Shown piece by piece: positions 53,173 to 63,612 of a DNA stretch of 64,000 bases. The stretch's first letter is position 1, and each line of letters starts with the position of its first letter. Source of the stretch: Channallabes apus (taxonomy: Eukaryota; Chordata; Actinopteri; Siluriformes; Clariidae). The notes under the pieces are model-generated. The model did no database searches. It was not told where the DNA came from and saw nothing but the letters and a program-made list of their open reading frames with translations. The translations under genes were made by a program, and so were the position numbers. The DNA is taken from positions 55,566,952-55,630,951 of the forward strand of contig CM060108.1 in NCBI GenBank assembly GCA_030522415.1, written 5' to 3'.

Positions 53173-55229
53173 GGCAAAATAAGTAGTCAAAATCCACCTC
53201 TAAAGTTTGGACTACTCAACATTAGATCCCTTGCGCCTAAAGCACTTATTGTTAATGAAATTATCTCAGATTATTGCCTTGACGCTCTCTGTCTCACTGA
53301 AACCTGGCTTAAACCAAATGAATATTTTGGTCTGAATGCGTCTACTCCGTCAGGATATTTCTATAAGCACGAGCCCCGTCTAATTGGTCGCGGTGGTGGT
53401 GTCGCCACTATCTACAATGATGTACTCACTGTTACCCAGAAAATAAGGCCCAGGTTTAATTCATTTGAAGTGCTTATCATTAATGTTGCACTAAATGAAA
53501 TACGTAATAAACCCTTGCTATATTTTACCCTGGCCACCGTGTACAGACCCCCGGGCCATATGGCGATTTTCTTAAAGAATTTGGACATCTGCTATCAGAC
53601 CTATTGGTTAACTCTGACAAAGTGTTGATAGTAGGAGACTTTAACATTCATGTAGATGATGCTAACGACGCTTTAGCACTCACATTTATGGATTTACAAA
53701 ATTCCTTTGGGGTTAAGCAAAATATAATTGGAGCAACTCACCGCTTTAATCATACGCTAGATTTAATTATATCCCATGGTATAGATGTCTCTAATATAGA
53801 GATCATACCTCAAAGTGATGATATCACAGATCATCACCTCCTGACATATACTCTACCCGTAGAACAGATTAGCTGTGTCTCCCCACGTCATCAATCTGTT
53901 AGAAATATGAATCCCACCACTAAAGTAATCTGCCGGATCTGTCCCAATTTCTTATTAGAGCCCTAAATGCAGATGATCTAGATGAAGTGACTAGCAGCAT
54001 GGGCACTATTTTTACCAGTACATTAGACACTGTTGCTCCCATCAGATTAAAAAAAGTCAGAGATAAAACATTTGCACCGTGGTACAACAGTCATACTCGC
54101 GCCCTAAAGAGAGCAACCCGTAACCTCGAGCGAAAATGGAGGAAAACTAAATTAGAAGTTTTTCGAATTGCATATAAAGACAGTATGTGCAGCTATAGAC
54201 AGGCTCTAAAAACTGCTAGGACCGAGCATCTTAGTCAACTGATAGCAAGAAACCAAAACAATCCCAGGTTCTTATTTAGTACAGTGGCTCGCCTAACAAA
54301 ACCTAAGATGCCCGCAGAGAGTATCCCATCACAGTTTAGAAGTGAAGACTTTATGGACTTCTTTAATGAAAAAATCAATAATATCAGGAAGAAAATAATG
54401 GAGGTTCAACCTCTAATAGTATCTCACGATCCAGTTCAGCCTATAGCTTCACATTTAGATTTTCACTGCTTTACAGGTATAGGACAGGAAGAGCTGTATA
54501 AACTCATCACCTCGGCTAAATCAACAACGTGCCTGTTAGACCCAATCCCAACCAGATTTTTAAAAGAAGTGATGCTTACGGTTGGAGAGCCACTCCTAAA
54601 CATTATTAATTCTTCATTACATCTAGGTCACGTCCCTAAACCTTTCAAGTTAGCAGTTATTAAGCCGCTTCTTAAAAAATCTAATTTGGACGCGAATGAA
54701 ATAAAAAAATTACAGACCGATTTCAAACCTCCCGTTCATATCAAAAATACTAGAAAAAGTAGTATCAGCTCAAATTTGCACATTCTTGCAGGATAACAAC
54801 ATCCTTGAAGAATTTCAGTCAGGTTTCAGGCCCCATCATAGCACAGAAACTGCACTAGTTAAGATTACAAATGACTTGTTTTTAGCTTCAGACCAAGGCT
54901 GCATCTCATTGCTAGTCCTGCTTGATCTTAGTGCTGCATTCGACACTATAGATCATAATATTCTCATAGGTCGCTTACAAAATTATATAGGTATTCAGGG
55001 ACAGGCATTAAAATGGTTTAGATCTTACCTGTCTGATCGCTACCATTTTGTAGATCTAAATGGAGAACCGTCTGGTGTAATGCCAGTGAAATATGGGGTC
55101 CCACAAGGGTCAGTTTTAGGACCTCTGTTGTTCTCAATATACATGCTTCCCTTGGGTAACATCATTAGAAGACATGGGATTAGTTTCCATTGTTATGCTG
55201 ATGAAACCCAATTATATATCTCAACTAAA
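53173..55229 (+). pseudogene. L2-B ORF2 part of the mosaic element
   Basis: It begins at the endonuclease N-terminus (FGLLNIRSLAPKALIV) and ends inside RT just after the active site. Frames: 53200-53628, 53604-53966, 53987-54796, 54786-55229, so at least three frameshifts. Motif [15 protein letters not shown] is intact, but the active site reads YADETQLY, so the second catalytic Asp is Glu (GAA near 55203). After KL the sequence switches to the L2-A 3' UTR, so the RT C-terminus is missing. It cannot make a working RT. Confidence 0.85.
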
Positions 55230-55866
55230 CTGTCGAGCTACACATGTGGTTCCTGAGCTGCCAGTGATCCAGACTCCCTCTGCCCTCCGGACCTGTCTGA
55301 TCCATCCTGGTGCCCGGTTCCTGGTTGGAGGTCTCATCGCATGGATGCCCCGTGTGTCTCTTTAGGATGCGTCTGGTGTCTGGGGATTATTCTCTATACT
55401 TAGAAGATGGTTCTGGCCTCGACTGGTGTGGTCAGCTGTTTCTCTGAGGACTTGACAATTCGATAGTTCAGGACTGGAACTTTCTACAAGTCTATCTGAG
55501 TCTCGAATAACTACTGGACTCCATTTTACATCAACTATTATAACATCAATTAACATCAACTATTATAGCTGAACCGAACACTTAACACTGTATAAATGCA
55601 GATCATTTCCTGCTATCTGTTTCACCCAGATGAGGATGGGTTCCCTGTCGAGTCTGGTTCCTCTCAAGGTTTCTTCCTATTACCGTCTCAGGGAGTTTTT
55701 CCTTGCCACTGTCGCCCTCGGGCTTGCTCGCCAGGGAATATCTGAACATTTTGATTCATACACATTCACATTCCATACAAACTTAAATAATTCTTTTGAT
55801 TGTGTAAAGCTGTTTTGAGACAATGTCAATTGTTAAAAGCGCTATACAAATAAAACTGAATTGAAA
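55230..55866 (+). mobile_element. L2-A 3' UTR of the mosaic element
   Basis: Matches 4168-4790 of the first L2-A copy, starting CTGTCGAGCTACACATGTGG and ending in the AAACTGAATTGAAATAAACTG tail. The RT C-terminus that should precede it is absent. Confidence 0.88.
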
Positions 55867-56079
55867 TAAACTGAATTAAAGGCTAATAAAGAAAGTTTGG
55901 AATTAGAAACTGCGCTCGCAATTGTCGTTGCTGAATTACAGGTTTATCAGAGTCGTGAAAAATGACAGCCTGCATCAGCAGGCAGTGAGTCATCAACCTG
56001 AGCTGCACGCGCTCGAGCAGCCCGCCTTGGACGGGCCACAAACCTGAATACGACAGCCGATCGCCCAAGAGCAAGAGTG

Positions 56080-56320
56080 CACTCATTGAATCGAGCAACG
56101 CGCGTCCGAGCAGCGCGTGCCCGAGCAGCGCGCACTCTCACCTTTCCAACTCAACATGCAGCAGCCGAGCGGAGCCTGCACTCATTGAATCGAGCAGCGC
56201 GCGTCCGAGCAGCGAGCACTCTCACCTTTCCAACTCAACAGGTAACAGCCGAGCGCAGTCTGTGAACGAGAGCGCAGTCACTGAATCAAGCAACGCGCAC
56301 CTAAGCAGCGCGCACTCTAC
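56080..56320 (+). repeat. Imperfect tandem repeats in BEL gag
   Basis: Three units each with CACTCATTGAATC(G/A)AGCA(A/G)CGCGCG, CCGAGCAGCGCG and GCACTCTCACCTTTCCAACTCAACA words, unit about 85-95 bp. They encode Ser/Arg/Asn-rich stretches. Confidence 0.7.
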
Positions 56321-56436
56321 AGGCCTGGACGCCACAACCAGCGACAGAAAACCCAGTCACACATCCCTTCAAGGACCCAAACAAAAGGGCCAAGGAAAAC
56401 CTAGGGTCAGCGTCGCAACCATGGACAGACAGGTTG

Positions 56437-57082
56437 TGTAGATGCGGTCATATTATTTCACCAGTTTTGACGCGTAGCTTTGTCTTAAAGTTTCACTCAC
56501 ACGACAGAAGTCCGATCTCTTTGTCTCTTGTAGTTTATTTTGTCAGCATCAAAGAATCAACACTTCATACAGTCGTCTTGAGTAAATCCACTGTCATTAC
56601 AGACATCAGTTGCTGCATCTTGCAAATCTCTGACTTTTACAACAACCTGTTTGCTGTATCTTGTAAATTACAGTCTTGGCTTAGGTATATAACAACATTC
56701 TTGTTGTTTCTTACATTCCCAGCTTACGTTAGCTTACGGTTACAACAACCTAGTTGCTGTATCTTACATTTCTAGCTTACCGGGAGCTCTCATTAGCTGA
56801 CGGTCAAAAGCTTGTGTTTCCGTAGCCTTCCGTATCTAAACTGAACTTTCTAGCATATCACAGTCACACAAATGCATGTAATAGTAGAATGACATCACAG
56901 ACCAACCTACAATTGTCAACTTATGATGCATGACTAAGAAATATAAAGCTTATGGCTTATGTAACAAACTTAATGCTTAATGCTTTACTAATGAATAGAA
57001 CAAGGTAGAATAAATGAAATAACAGCAAATAAAATAAAATAAACAACAACAAATTCATAACAAGTGCGATATGGCACTTACA
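56437..57082 (-). repeat. BEL/Pao 3' LTR
   Basis: Minus strand TGTAAGTGCCATATCGCACT at 57082 to GCATCTACA at 56437; TGTA/TACA ends. Near-identical to 58624-59276, with few differences by eye. Confidence 0.9.
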
Positions 57083-57267
57083 TTCCAGCCCCTAATTGAC
57101 AGGCATGGAGACTGACAATTACATTTTTGTGTTTTTTTTTTTTTTTGATAAAGCCATGAAATCAAACATTCTTAACCCTCTAAAAAGTTGTAAATCTTTT
57201 AAGTGTGTAATGTTTATCTCAGGTGTTTATATTTGCATATCAAATTTCATAACATATTACCACACAT

Positions 57268-58620
57268 TTAACAGTCCATTTCATATATGAGGCACAGCTT
57301 GTCGATGGGTCTTTCCAGAGTCTTGGTCTTAGTTTTAACTAACACACGTCTCACCAGTCCCCCTTTGTCGGGGAACACTTTCATGATTCTTCCCATGACC
57401 CATGAATTTCTTGGAGAAGACTCGTCAATCATTAAAACTATATCTCCAATTGAGAGTTTTTTTTCTCTCTTGAAACCATTTTTGCCGCTCCTGGAGCAAG
57501 GGCAAGTATTCACGCACCCATCGCTTCCAGAATAGGTCTGATAGGTACTGAACCTGCTTCCACCTGCGACGTGCATAGATGTCTTCCTTTTTGAAAAGTC
57601 CCGGGGGCAGGTTTGGCTGTTTTTTCATCAGCAGCAGATGGTTTGGTGTCAGAGGTTCCAGATCTGTGGGATCCTCCGAGACAGTAGTGAGGGGTCGGTT
57701 ATTCATTATCGCTTCTACTTCACACATGAATGTATGCAGGCTCTTGTCAGTTAATGTTTGTTCTTTCAGTACTGATCTCAAGATCTTTCTAACTGACCTG
57801 ATCTGTCTTTCCGATATTCCACCAAAGTGAGATCCAGAGGGCGGGTTAAATGTCCACTGTATGTTCCTTTGAGTGAGGAAGCTTTCAATTTGTGACTGAT
57901 TCCATTGCTGAATAGCCTCGCGCAGTTCAGTCTCAGCGCCTATGAAGTTTGTTCCATTGTCACTTCGCATTACTGACACCTGACCTCTCCTGCTTATAAA
58001 GCGTCGCATGGCGTTCACACAAGAGTCTGTGTCCAGTGAATGAGCAATTTCAATGTGCACGGCTCTTATTGTCCGACAAGTGAAAAGTACGCCATATCTT
58101 TTTACGTTACTTCTGCCACGTTTGACCTCGAAGGGTCCGAAGTAGTCTACTCCCACATTAGTGAAGGGTGGGTGGTCTGGTATTATTCTGTCAATTGGCA
58201 ATTCTGACATTTTCTGCTCACATGCTTTGGCTCTAGACTTTCTGCATGTCACACACCTGGAGAGAAACTGTCTTACGAGTGAGTTAGCAGTCGGAATCCA
58301 GTATTTCTGTCGCAATTCTGAAAGCATGTAATTTCTGCCACTGTGTCCTATCTTGTCATGAACGTCTCTTAATATTAACGTTGTGATATGTGAGTCTTTA
58401 GGTACAATGACTGGGTGTTTAACGTGCTCTGGCATTGCGGACCTGCCGAGACGTCATCCGACTCTCAGCAATCCATCCTGTAGCACTGGGTCCAGTTTGG
58501 ACAAGCAACTGTTTCTTTTTACAGATGCCTTGCGTTTTTGCTGTATGTGAATTCCCCATTTGAGTTCTGCTGCTGCTTTATTCTTTTGCAACGTGAGAAT
58601 TTCTTCCTTAAAAAATGACT
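57268..58620 (-). pseudogene. BEL/Pao integrase of the nested element
   Basis: Minus frame from about 58620 (FKEEILTLQKNKAAAE) with a TGA at 58456-58454 (after LLRVG), then open 58435-57425. HHCC finger: HDKIGHSG and CVTCRKSRA. Integrase core: D in VGVDYFGPF, D in SDNGTNF and E in GISERQIRSV. C-terminus: TPNHLLLMKKQPNLPPG and KRWVREYLPLLQ. A frameshift at the A8 run (about 57460) moves the last part to 57576-57268 (IGDIVLMIDESSPRNSW, then LCLIYEMDC). The core residues remain, but there is no RT or gag in this copy. Confidence 0.85.
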
Positions 58621-58623
58621 TTA

Positions 58624-59276
58624 TGTAGATGCGGTCATATTATTTCACTAGTTTTGACGCATAGCTTTGTCTTAAAGTTTCACTCACATGACAGAAGTCC
58701 GATCTCTTTGTCTCTTGTAGTTTATTTTGTCAGCATCAAAGAATCAACACTTCATACAGTCGTCTTGAGTAAATCCACTGTGATTACAGACATCAGTTGC
58801 TGCATCTTGCAAATCTCTGACTTTTACAACAACCTGTTTGCTGTATCTTGTAAATTACAGTCTTGGCTTAGGTATATAACAACATTCTTGTTGTTTCTTA
58901 CATTCCCAGCTTACATTAGCTTACGGTTACAACAACCTAGTTGCTGTATCTTACATTTCTAGCTTACCGGGAGCTCTCATTAGCTGACGGTCAAAAGCTT
59001 GTGTTTCCGTAGCCTTCCGTATCTAAACTGAACTTTCTAGAATATCACAGTCACACAAATGCATGTAGTAGTAGAATGACATCACAGACCAACCTACGAT
59101 TGTCAACTTATGATGCATGACTAAGAAATATAAAGCGTATGGCTTATGTAACAAACTTAATGCTTAATGCTTTACTAATGAATAGAGCAAGGTAGAATAA
59201 ATTAAATAACAGCAAGTAAAATAAAATAAAATAAACACAACAACAAATTCATAACAAGTGCGATATGGCACTTACA
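58624..59276 (-). repeat. BEL/Pao 5' LTR
   Basis: Same ends as the other LTR. The pair differ by scattered substitutions and small indels (for example an extra ATAAA unit near 59225), which suggests some age but not great age. Confidence 0.9.
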
Positions 59277-59707
59277 GGTTGGTAAAATTCACAAAGACTT
59301 GATTACAATGAAGAATGCCGGTACATTGCAAAGGGGAGCATATCTTAGACGATTGCTTCCAATTTAATGGTAAGATATACAAAGACAAAGTAGAATTCTT
59401 AAAAAGAAACGGATTCTGTTTCGGATGTTTAAGAAAGGGTCATTTATGGAAAGACTGTGTCAGAAAATTAACATGTTCATTGTGCTCAAAGCCACATCCA
59501 AGCATGCTACACATAGCAGTGCCAGATACGGCGCAGTCAGTTACGAGCGCCTATAGAAACGAAACTGTAAGTGACACAACAAATACACCAACTGCAGTGA
59601 GTCAAGAATCAAATGCGCTCACTGGGGCTGGAGATAATTGCATCCTCCCCATTGTACCCGTTAAAATATAGTCCAAGAAAAAGGACACAATAGTAGAATA
59701 CAATCCC

Positions 59708-60457
59708 ATGTACTATCACATGAGAGTCCCCGGGAAGTTCACAGATCTGCTGCATTTCCTATGGTGGCCAAATGGAGATGTGAACCAAGACTTAGTTGAA
59801 TATAAAATGGTAGTTCATCTGTTCGGTGCAAAATCGTCGCCTAGTGTTGCTAACTTCACTAGCCGTGCCCTACTGACTGTCATTCCCGAGAGTGAAATGA
59901 TCAAAAACATGAGAGACTTAGACTTGAGTAAAGATGCACTGCCCATAGAGAGAGCTCTAGAGGTGCTGTGGTGCATTAACTCAGACATGTTCAAGTTTAA
60001 GATTAGTTTAAAAGAACGACCTGTGACAAGACGAGGAACCCTGTCAATCACTAGCTCAACATACGACGCGTTAGGCTTTCTCCCACCTGCCATACTGCCA
60101 GCTAAAATCTCAATGCAGCAGTTATGTAAAGAAAAACTAGCCTGGGATGATGACAGTCCCGAGCAGTTTGCAACGGCATGGAAAACCTGGCTGCAAGAGA
60201 TGCACAGACTGTCTGAGTTCAGCATAGTAAGGTGCATAAAACCAGCCGACTTCGGAGTTACAGCTACAGCACAACTCCACCACTTCTCAGATGCAAGTGG
60301 AATGGGATACGGAGCTGTCTCATACCTCAGGTTAGTAAACGCTGATGGACTTACACATTGTGCATTCATGATGGGGAATTCCTGTGTAGCACCCCTGAAA
60401 CAAACCACCATTCCACGAATGGAACTGACTGCGGCAGTGGTCGCTGTAAAAAAATGA
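59708..60457 (+). pseudogene. BEL/Pao RT C-terminus and RNase H, broken
   Basis: Starts after a gap: YYHMRVPGKFTDLLHFLWWP, VVHLFGAKSSPSVANF and SKDALPIERALEVLWCINSD are RT motifs. The YVDD box expected between AKSSPSVANF and SKDAL is not present, so the active site was deleted. RNase H-like part: HFSDASGMGYGAVSYLR and PRMELTAAVVAV. It ends in an A7 run where the frame slips into 60462-61577. Confidence 0.8.
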
Positions 60458-60461
60458 CAAA

Positions 60462-61577
60462 ATGTTGAAAGAACAGCTAGAATTGAAATTGCTGGACTCT
60501 ATGTTTTGGACTGACAGTACAACTGTTTTGAGAAACATTGATAACGAAACACTTCGTTTTAAAAACTTTGTGGCCAACAGAATCGCCATTATAAGAGAGT
60601 CAACCAAGTCACAGCAATGGAGGTACGTTAATACCTCAAAAAACCCAGCTGACTCTGCCTCCAGGGGGGTATCCTGTGAAAAGTTCATTAAAAATGTTAA
60701 CTGGATCCATGGTCCCTCCTTTTTCAAAGAAGCAGAGTGCAAATGGCCTGAAAATATTCATGACACATCAATAAAAGAAAATTTTGATGAAAATGACGAT
60801 GAAATTAAACTCTCAGCTTTAGTGAATATTGTGAGCATTACAAAATGCACAGACGCAGTGAGTAAACTGATTAATCATCACTCTGATTGGCACAAGTTAA
60901 AAAGATCCGTTGCCTGGATCCTTCGCATCAGAGAAATGCTCAAACAAAAAACAGAAAGGGTCAAAACACAAGTAGATAACCCAAAGACAGAAAATCACAA
61001 GTCACTAACAGCTCAAGAACTAACAAGAGCAGAAAACGAAATCATTAAGTTCACTCAAAGACAACATTTTAAGGAAGAACTTCTCACGTTGCAAAAGGGT
61101 AAAGCAGCAGCAGAATTCAAACAGGGAATTCCCACACAGCAAAAACACAAGGCACCTGTAAAAAGAAACAGCTGCTCGCCCAAACTGGAACCTCTGACAC
61201 CAAACCACCTGCTGCTGATGAAAAAACAGCCAAACCTGCCCTCTGGATTTTTCAAAAAGGAAGACATCTATGCACGTCGCAGCAAGGAGCAGATCCAGCA
61301 TCTATCAGACCTGCTCTGGAAGCGATGGGTGCATGAATACTTGCCCTTGCTCCAGGAGCGGCAAAAATGGTTTCAAAACAAAAAAAACCTCTCGATTGCA
61401 GATATAGTGTTAATAACTGATAAGTCTTCTCCAAGAATTTCATGGGTCAAGGGAAGAATCACGAAAGTGTTCCCCGACAAAAGGGGACTTGTGAGACGTG
61501 TGTTAGTTAAAACCAAGACCAACACTCTGGAAAGACCCATCGACAAGCTGTGCCTCATATGTGAAATGGACTGTTAA
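60462..61577 (+). pseudogene. BEL/Pao RNase H end and integrase C-terminus, core deleted
   Basis: FWTDSTTVLRNIDNETLRF and KNPADSASRG belong to the RNase H end of BEL pol. At about 61183-61190 the sequence jumps from KRNSCSPKL straight to EPLTPNHLLLM, while the nested copy has the whole integrase finger and core between these points. So an internal deletion of about 700-800 bases removed the integrase core. The C-terminus (LSIADIVLITDKSSPRISW to CLICEMDC) is open to 61577. Confidence 0.82.
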
Positions 61578-61756
61578 ATGTGTGGTAATATGTTATGAGA
61601 TTTGATATGCAAATATAAACACCTGAGATAAATATTATACATTTGCAAGATTTAAAACGTTTCAGAAGGTTAAGAATGTTTGATTTCATGGCTTTATCAA
61701 AAAAAAAACACAAATTGTAATTGTCAGTCTCCATGCCTGTCAATTAGGGGCTGGAA

Positions 61757-62323
61757 TGTAAGTGCCATATGGTACTTATGAATTTGTTGTGTTTATTTTA
61801 TTTTATCTTATTTGTTATTTCATTTATTCTACCTTGTTCTATTCATTAGTAAAGCATTAAGCATTAAGTTTGTTACATAAGCCATAAGCTTTAAATTTCT
61901 TAGTCATGCATCATAAGTTGACAATCGTAGGTTGGTCTGTGATGTCATTCTACTATTACATGCATTTGTGTGACTGTCATATGAGAGTTCAGTTTAGATG
62001 CGGAAGGCTACGGAAACACAAGCTTTTGACCGTCAGCTAACGTGAGTAGAGATATACAACAAGAGTGTTGTTATATTCGTAAGCTAAGACTGTAATTTAT
62101 ACAATACAGCAAATAAGTTGTAAAAGTCAGAGATTTGCAAGATGCAGCAACTGGTGTCTGTAATCACAGTAGATTTACTCAAGACGACTGTATGAAGTGT
62201 TGATTTTTTGATGCTGACAAAATAAACTACAAGAGACAAAGAGATCGGACTTCTGTCATGTGAGTGAAACTTTAAACCAGAGCTACGCGTCAAAACTGGT
62301 GAAATAATATGACCGCATCTACA
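61757..62323 (+). repeat. BEL/Pao 3' LTR of the host element
   Basis: TGTAAGTGCCATATGGTACT to GCATCTACA. It is shorter (567 bp) than the LTRs of the nested copy by internal deletions, and its start matches the fragment at 43405. An AATAAAC near 62220 (reading AAAATAAACTACAAGAGAC) is a candidate poly(A) signal. Confidence 0.88.
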
Positions 62324-62520
62324 ACATCAATTGAATCTTGAAGAGTTAATTTCACTTACTAGGTTGTTATTTAAAGGGTCAGGCAGCCAAAATCTAATCT
62401 AATCTAATCCTTTGACCTTTCAGAATCAAAGGTCAGATATCAAGATACTACAAATATAGTTTGCATCTTGAAAAATGTTAATATTTAAACTAAAAAGTAA
62501 ATTTGCTTTTGTAATTAAAT
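62324..62520. other. Unassigned short spacer
   Basis: Contains a TCTAA repeat (AATCTAATCTAATCTAATCC, about 62390-62409) and a short inverted repeat TGACCTTT/AAAGGTCA at about 62412-62436. No gene. Confidence 0.4.
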
Positions 62521-63050
62521 TAAAGTGGGAAACCGTTATATTCTACTCATTACATACAAAGTGAAATGTTTCAAGTTTTTTTTCTGTTGCCAAACAATGA
62601 TTATGACCTACAGCTCAGCAAAATCGAGTATTTCAAAAATAGGATATTTCACATCAGATCAACCACATCAGGATTTAAAGTCCATAAATTCTGAAAAATT
62701 GTTAACTTCTGCCCTCATTACTTGGTCGGGACTGTAGCATGAATTACTGCATCAGTGTGACATGGCATGGAGATGATAAAATGTTTTCATTTTTGTGAAG
62801 CTGCTTTGAGACCATGACCATTGTTAAAAGCGCTATATAAATAAAATTTTATTGAATTGAATTGATCAGTCTGTGGCGCTGCTGTGGCGTTAATGATGAA
62901 GTTACTTTAGTAGCAGCCTTCAGCTCATCTGTATTGTTGGGTTGGATGTTTCTCATTTTCCACCTGATATTAGCTCAGAGATTCTATAGGATCAGGTGAG
63001 TAGGCTGGCCAGTTAAGCACAGTAATATCATGCAAACCATTTAACACTAG
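62521..63050 (-). mobile_element. Tc1-like transposon remnant, minus strand
   Basis: On the minus strand from about 63046: ATTACTGTGCTTAACTGG encodes ITVLNW, followed by PAYSPDP, then IESLS. This resembles the end of the Tc1 transposase domain (WPA-SPDL-PIE-LW), with the E retained but stops close after. The left part (62525-62700) is the non-coding terminal region, related to 15.13-15.30 kb. An L2-B tail is inserted at 62785-62868. Highly degenerate. Confidence 0.5.
62785..62868 (+). mobile_element. L2-B 3' tail, short insertion
   Basis: TTTTTGTGAAGCTGCTTTGAGACC to AATAAAATTTTATTGAATTGAATT is the last 75 bases of L2-B. It splits the Tc1-like remnant, whose sides read GGAGATGAT and GATCAGTCTG. 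Confidence 0.75.
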
Positions 63051-63539
63051 AAGCACCGCGCCAGTGTGACCTACTTATAACACGGTTCAGCGGTCATTTG
63101 ACTGCCTATTTTTTTGAATGGGAAGCTGTTGCTGACACAGAATGATCACTAGATGGCGCCTTCACCCAAAGCAAATCGTTTAGCTCCAATGCACCATTCA
63201 TTCCCGCATTGATAATCAGCTTGAATACACATATATGAAACAGTCACACATACGTATATACTACTAACTGCTCAAACTGCTACATATGAAATGCACACGA
63301 ATTCTCCATACACACACAGCTGCGCAGAGTAGCAAACTGTAGCACTGTAGCAACGGATCTTCACTTTAGCAGAAAAGGGAAAGAAAAATTATCAGTCATT
63401 ACATATCGCTGGAGCGTGAAAAAAATTAACCTGAAAAATTATTTATATATTTAATTTAATCATTATCGAGGACGACATCATATAAATAGGACACAATAAT
63501 TTAAATGTCAACTTAATTTAGAAACCCAATTTGTTGTTG
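63051..63539. other. Unassigned region
   Basis: No gene. The stretch AACACTAGAAGCACCGCGCC (about 63045-63064) and CTAGATGGCGCC (63150) are words that recur in fish transposon ends, but no paired end is seen. Confidence 0.25.
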
Positions 63540-63540
63540 A

Positions 63541-63612
63541 TCACTGGCTGGGAATCGAACCCGGGTCTTTCACACGGTAAGTGAAACACTTACCACTGAG
63601 CCACCATTCCGA
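63541..63612 (-). pseudogene. tRNA-like sequence (pseudogene or SINE head)
   Basis: Minus strand GGAATGGTGGCTCAGTGGTA at 63612 has an A-box-like TGGCTCAGTGGTAAG and a B-box GGTTCGATTCC. A TTTCAC/GTGAAA stem with loop TTACCGT can form, but the acceptor ends do not pair, and there is no clear tRNA identity. No SINE body or tail could be recognised. Confidence 0.4.

Larger units (their letters stand above)
50575..55866 (+). mobile_element. Mosaic L2 LINE (L2-A / inverted L2-A / L2-B / L2-A)
   Basis: Segments: 50575-53033 L2-A (5' UTR, ORF1, endonuclease, linker); 53034-53172 an inverted copy of this element's own 52062-52201; 53173-55229 L2-B (endonuclease start to RT active site); 55230-55866 L2-A 3' UTR with tail. 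The 5' flank is Gypsy integrase and the 3' flank is BEL gag, so the flanks are not two halves of one target. The joins could reflect template switching during reverse transcription, later recombination, or assembly error. Confidence 0.85.
56437..59276 (-). mobile_element. Internally deleted BEL/Pao element with two LTRs
   Basis: Nested insertion in opposite orientation to its host BEL. LTRs are at 59276-58624 (5') and 57082-56437 (3'), about 650 bp each. The 5-bp target duplication is GGTTG at 56432-56436 and 59277-59281. Between the LTRs only 1.54 kb remains: the end of RNase H/linker and most of integrase; gag, protease, RT and the primer site are gone. The polypurine tract AATTAGGGGCTGGAATG precedes the 3' LTR. 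The insertion itself looks clean, so the deletion may predate transposition or have come from a defective template. Confidence 0.9.
55867..59671 (+). pseudogene. BEL/Pao gag, split by the nested element
   Basis: The first part, 55867-56436, has KESLELETALAIVVAELQVY (helical, coiled-coil-like), then a repeated region rich in Ser/Arg/Ala with GCGCGCACTCTC and CACCTTTCCAACTCAAC words occurring in repeats of about 90 bp (56080-56320). The second part, 59315-59671, has a Cys/His array CFGCLRKGHLWKDC and LTCSLCSKPHPSMLH, the zinc-knuckle region of BEL gag. The frames do not join cleanly. Confidence 0.7.
55867..62323 (+). mobile_element. BEL/Pao retrotransposon (+), 5' and internally deleted, interrupted
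   Basis: Gag remains at 55867-56436 and continues after the nested BEL (56437-59276) at 59277. Then RT/RNase H remnants, the integrase C-terminus, a purine-rich tract (AATTAGGGGCTGGAA, 61742-61756) and the 3' LTR (61757-62323). The 5' LTR, most of RT fingers and the integrase core are missing. Family assigned from RT/RNase H (KSSPSVANFTSRAL), integrase C-terminal LEPLTPNHLLLM and LTR similarity to the nested copy. Confidence 0.82.

Noticed and set aside
53134..53628. Continuous open frame starting in the inverted L2-A segment
   Set aside because: The first ~13 codons read across the inverted junction; only the part from about 53200 is L2-B endonuclease. The apparent ATG is accidental.
59815..60411. 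Minus-strand frame of 198 codons
   Set aside because: Antisense shadow of BEL RT/RNase H; the plus frame has the family motifs.
63541..63612. Functional tRNA gene
   Set aside because: A and B boxes are present, but the acceptor stem does not pair and the anticodon loop is not convincing.
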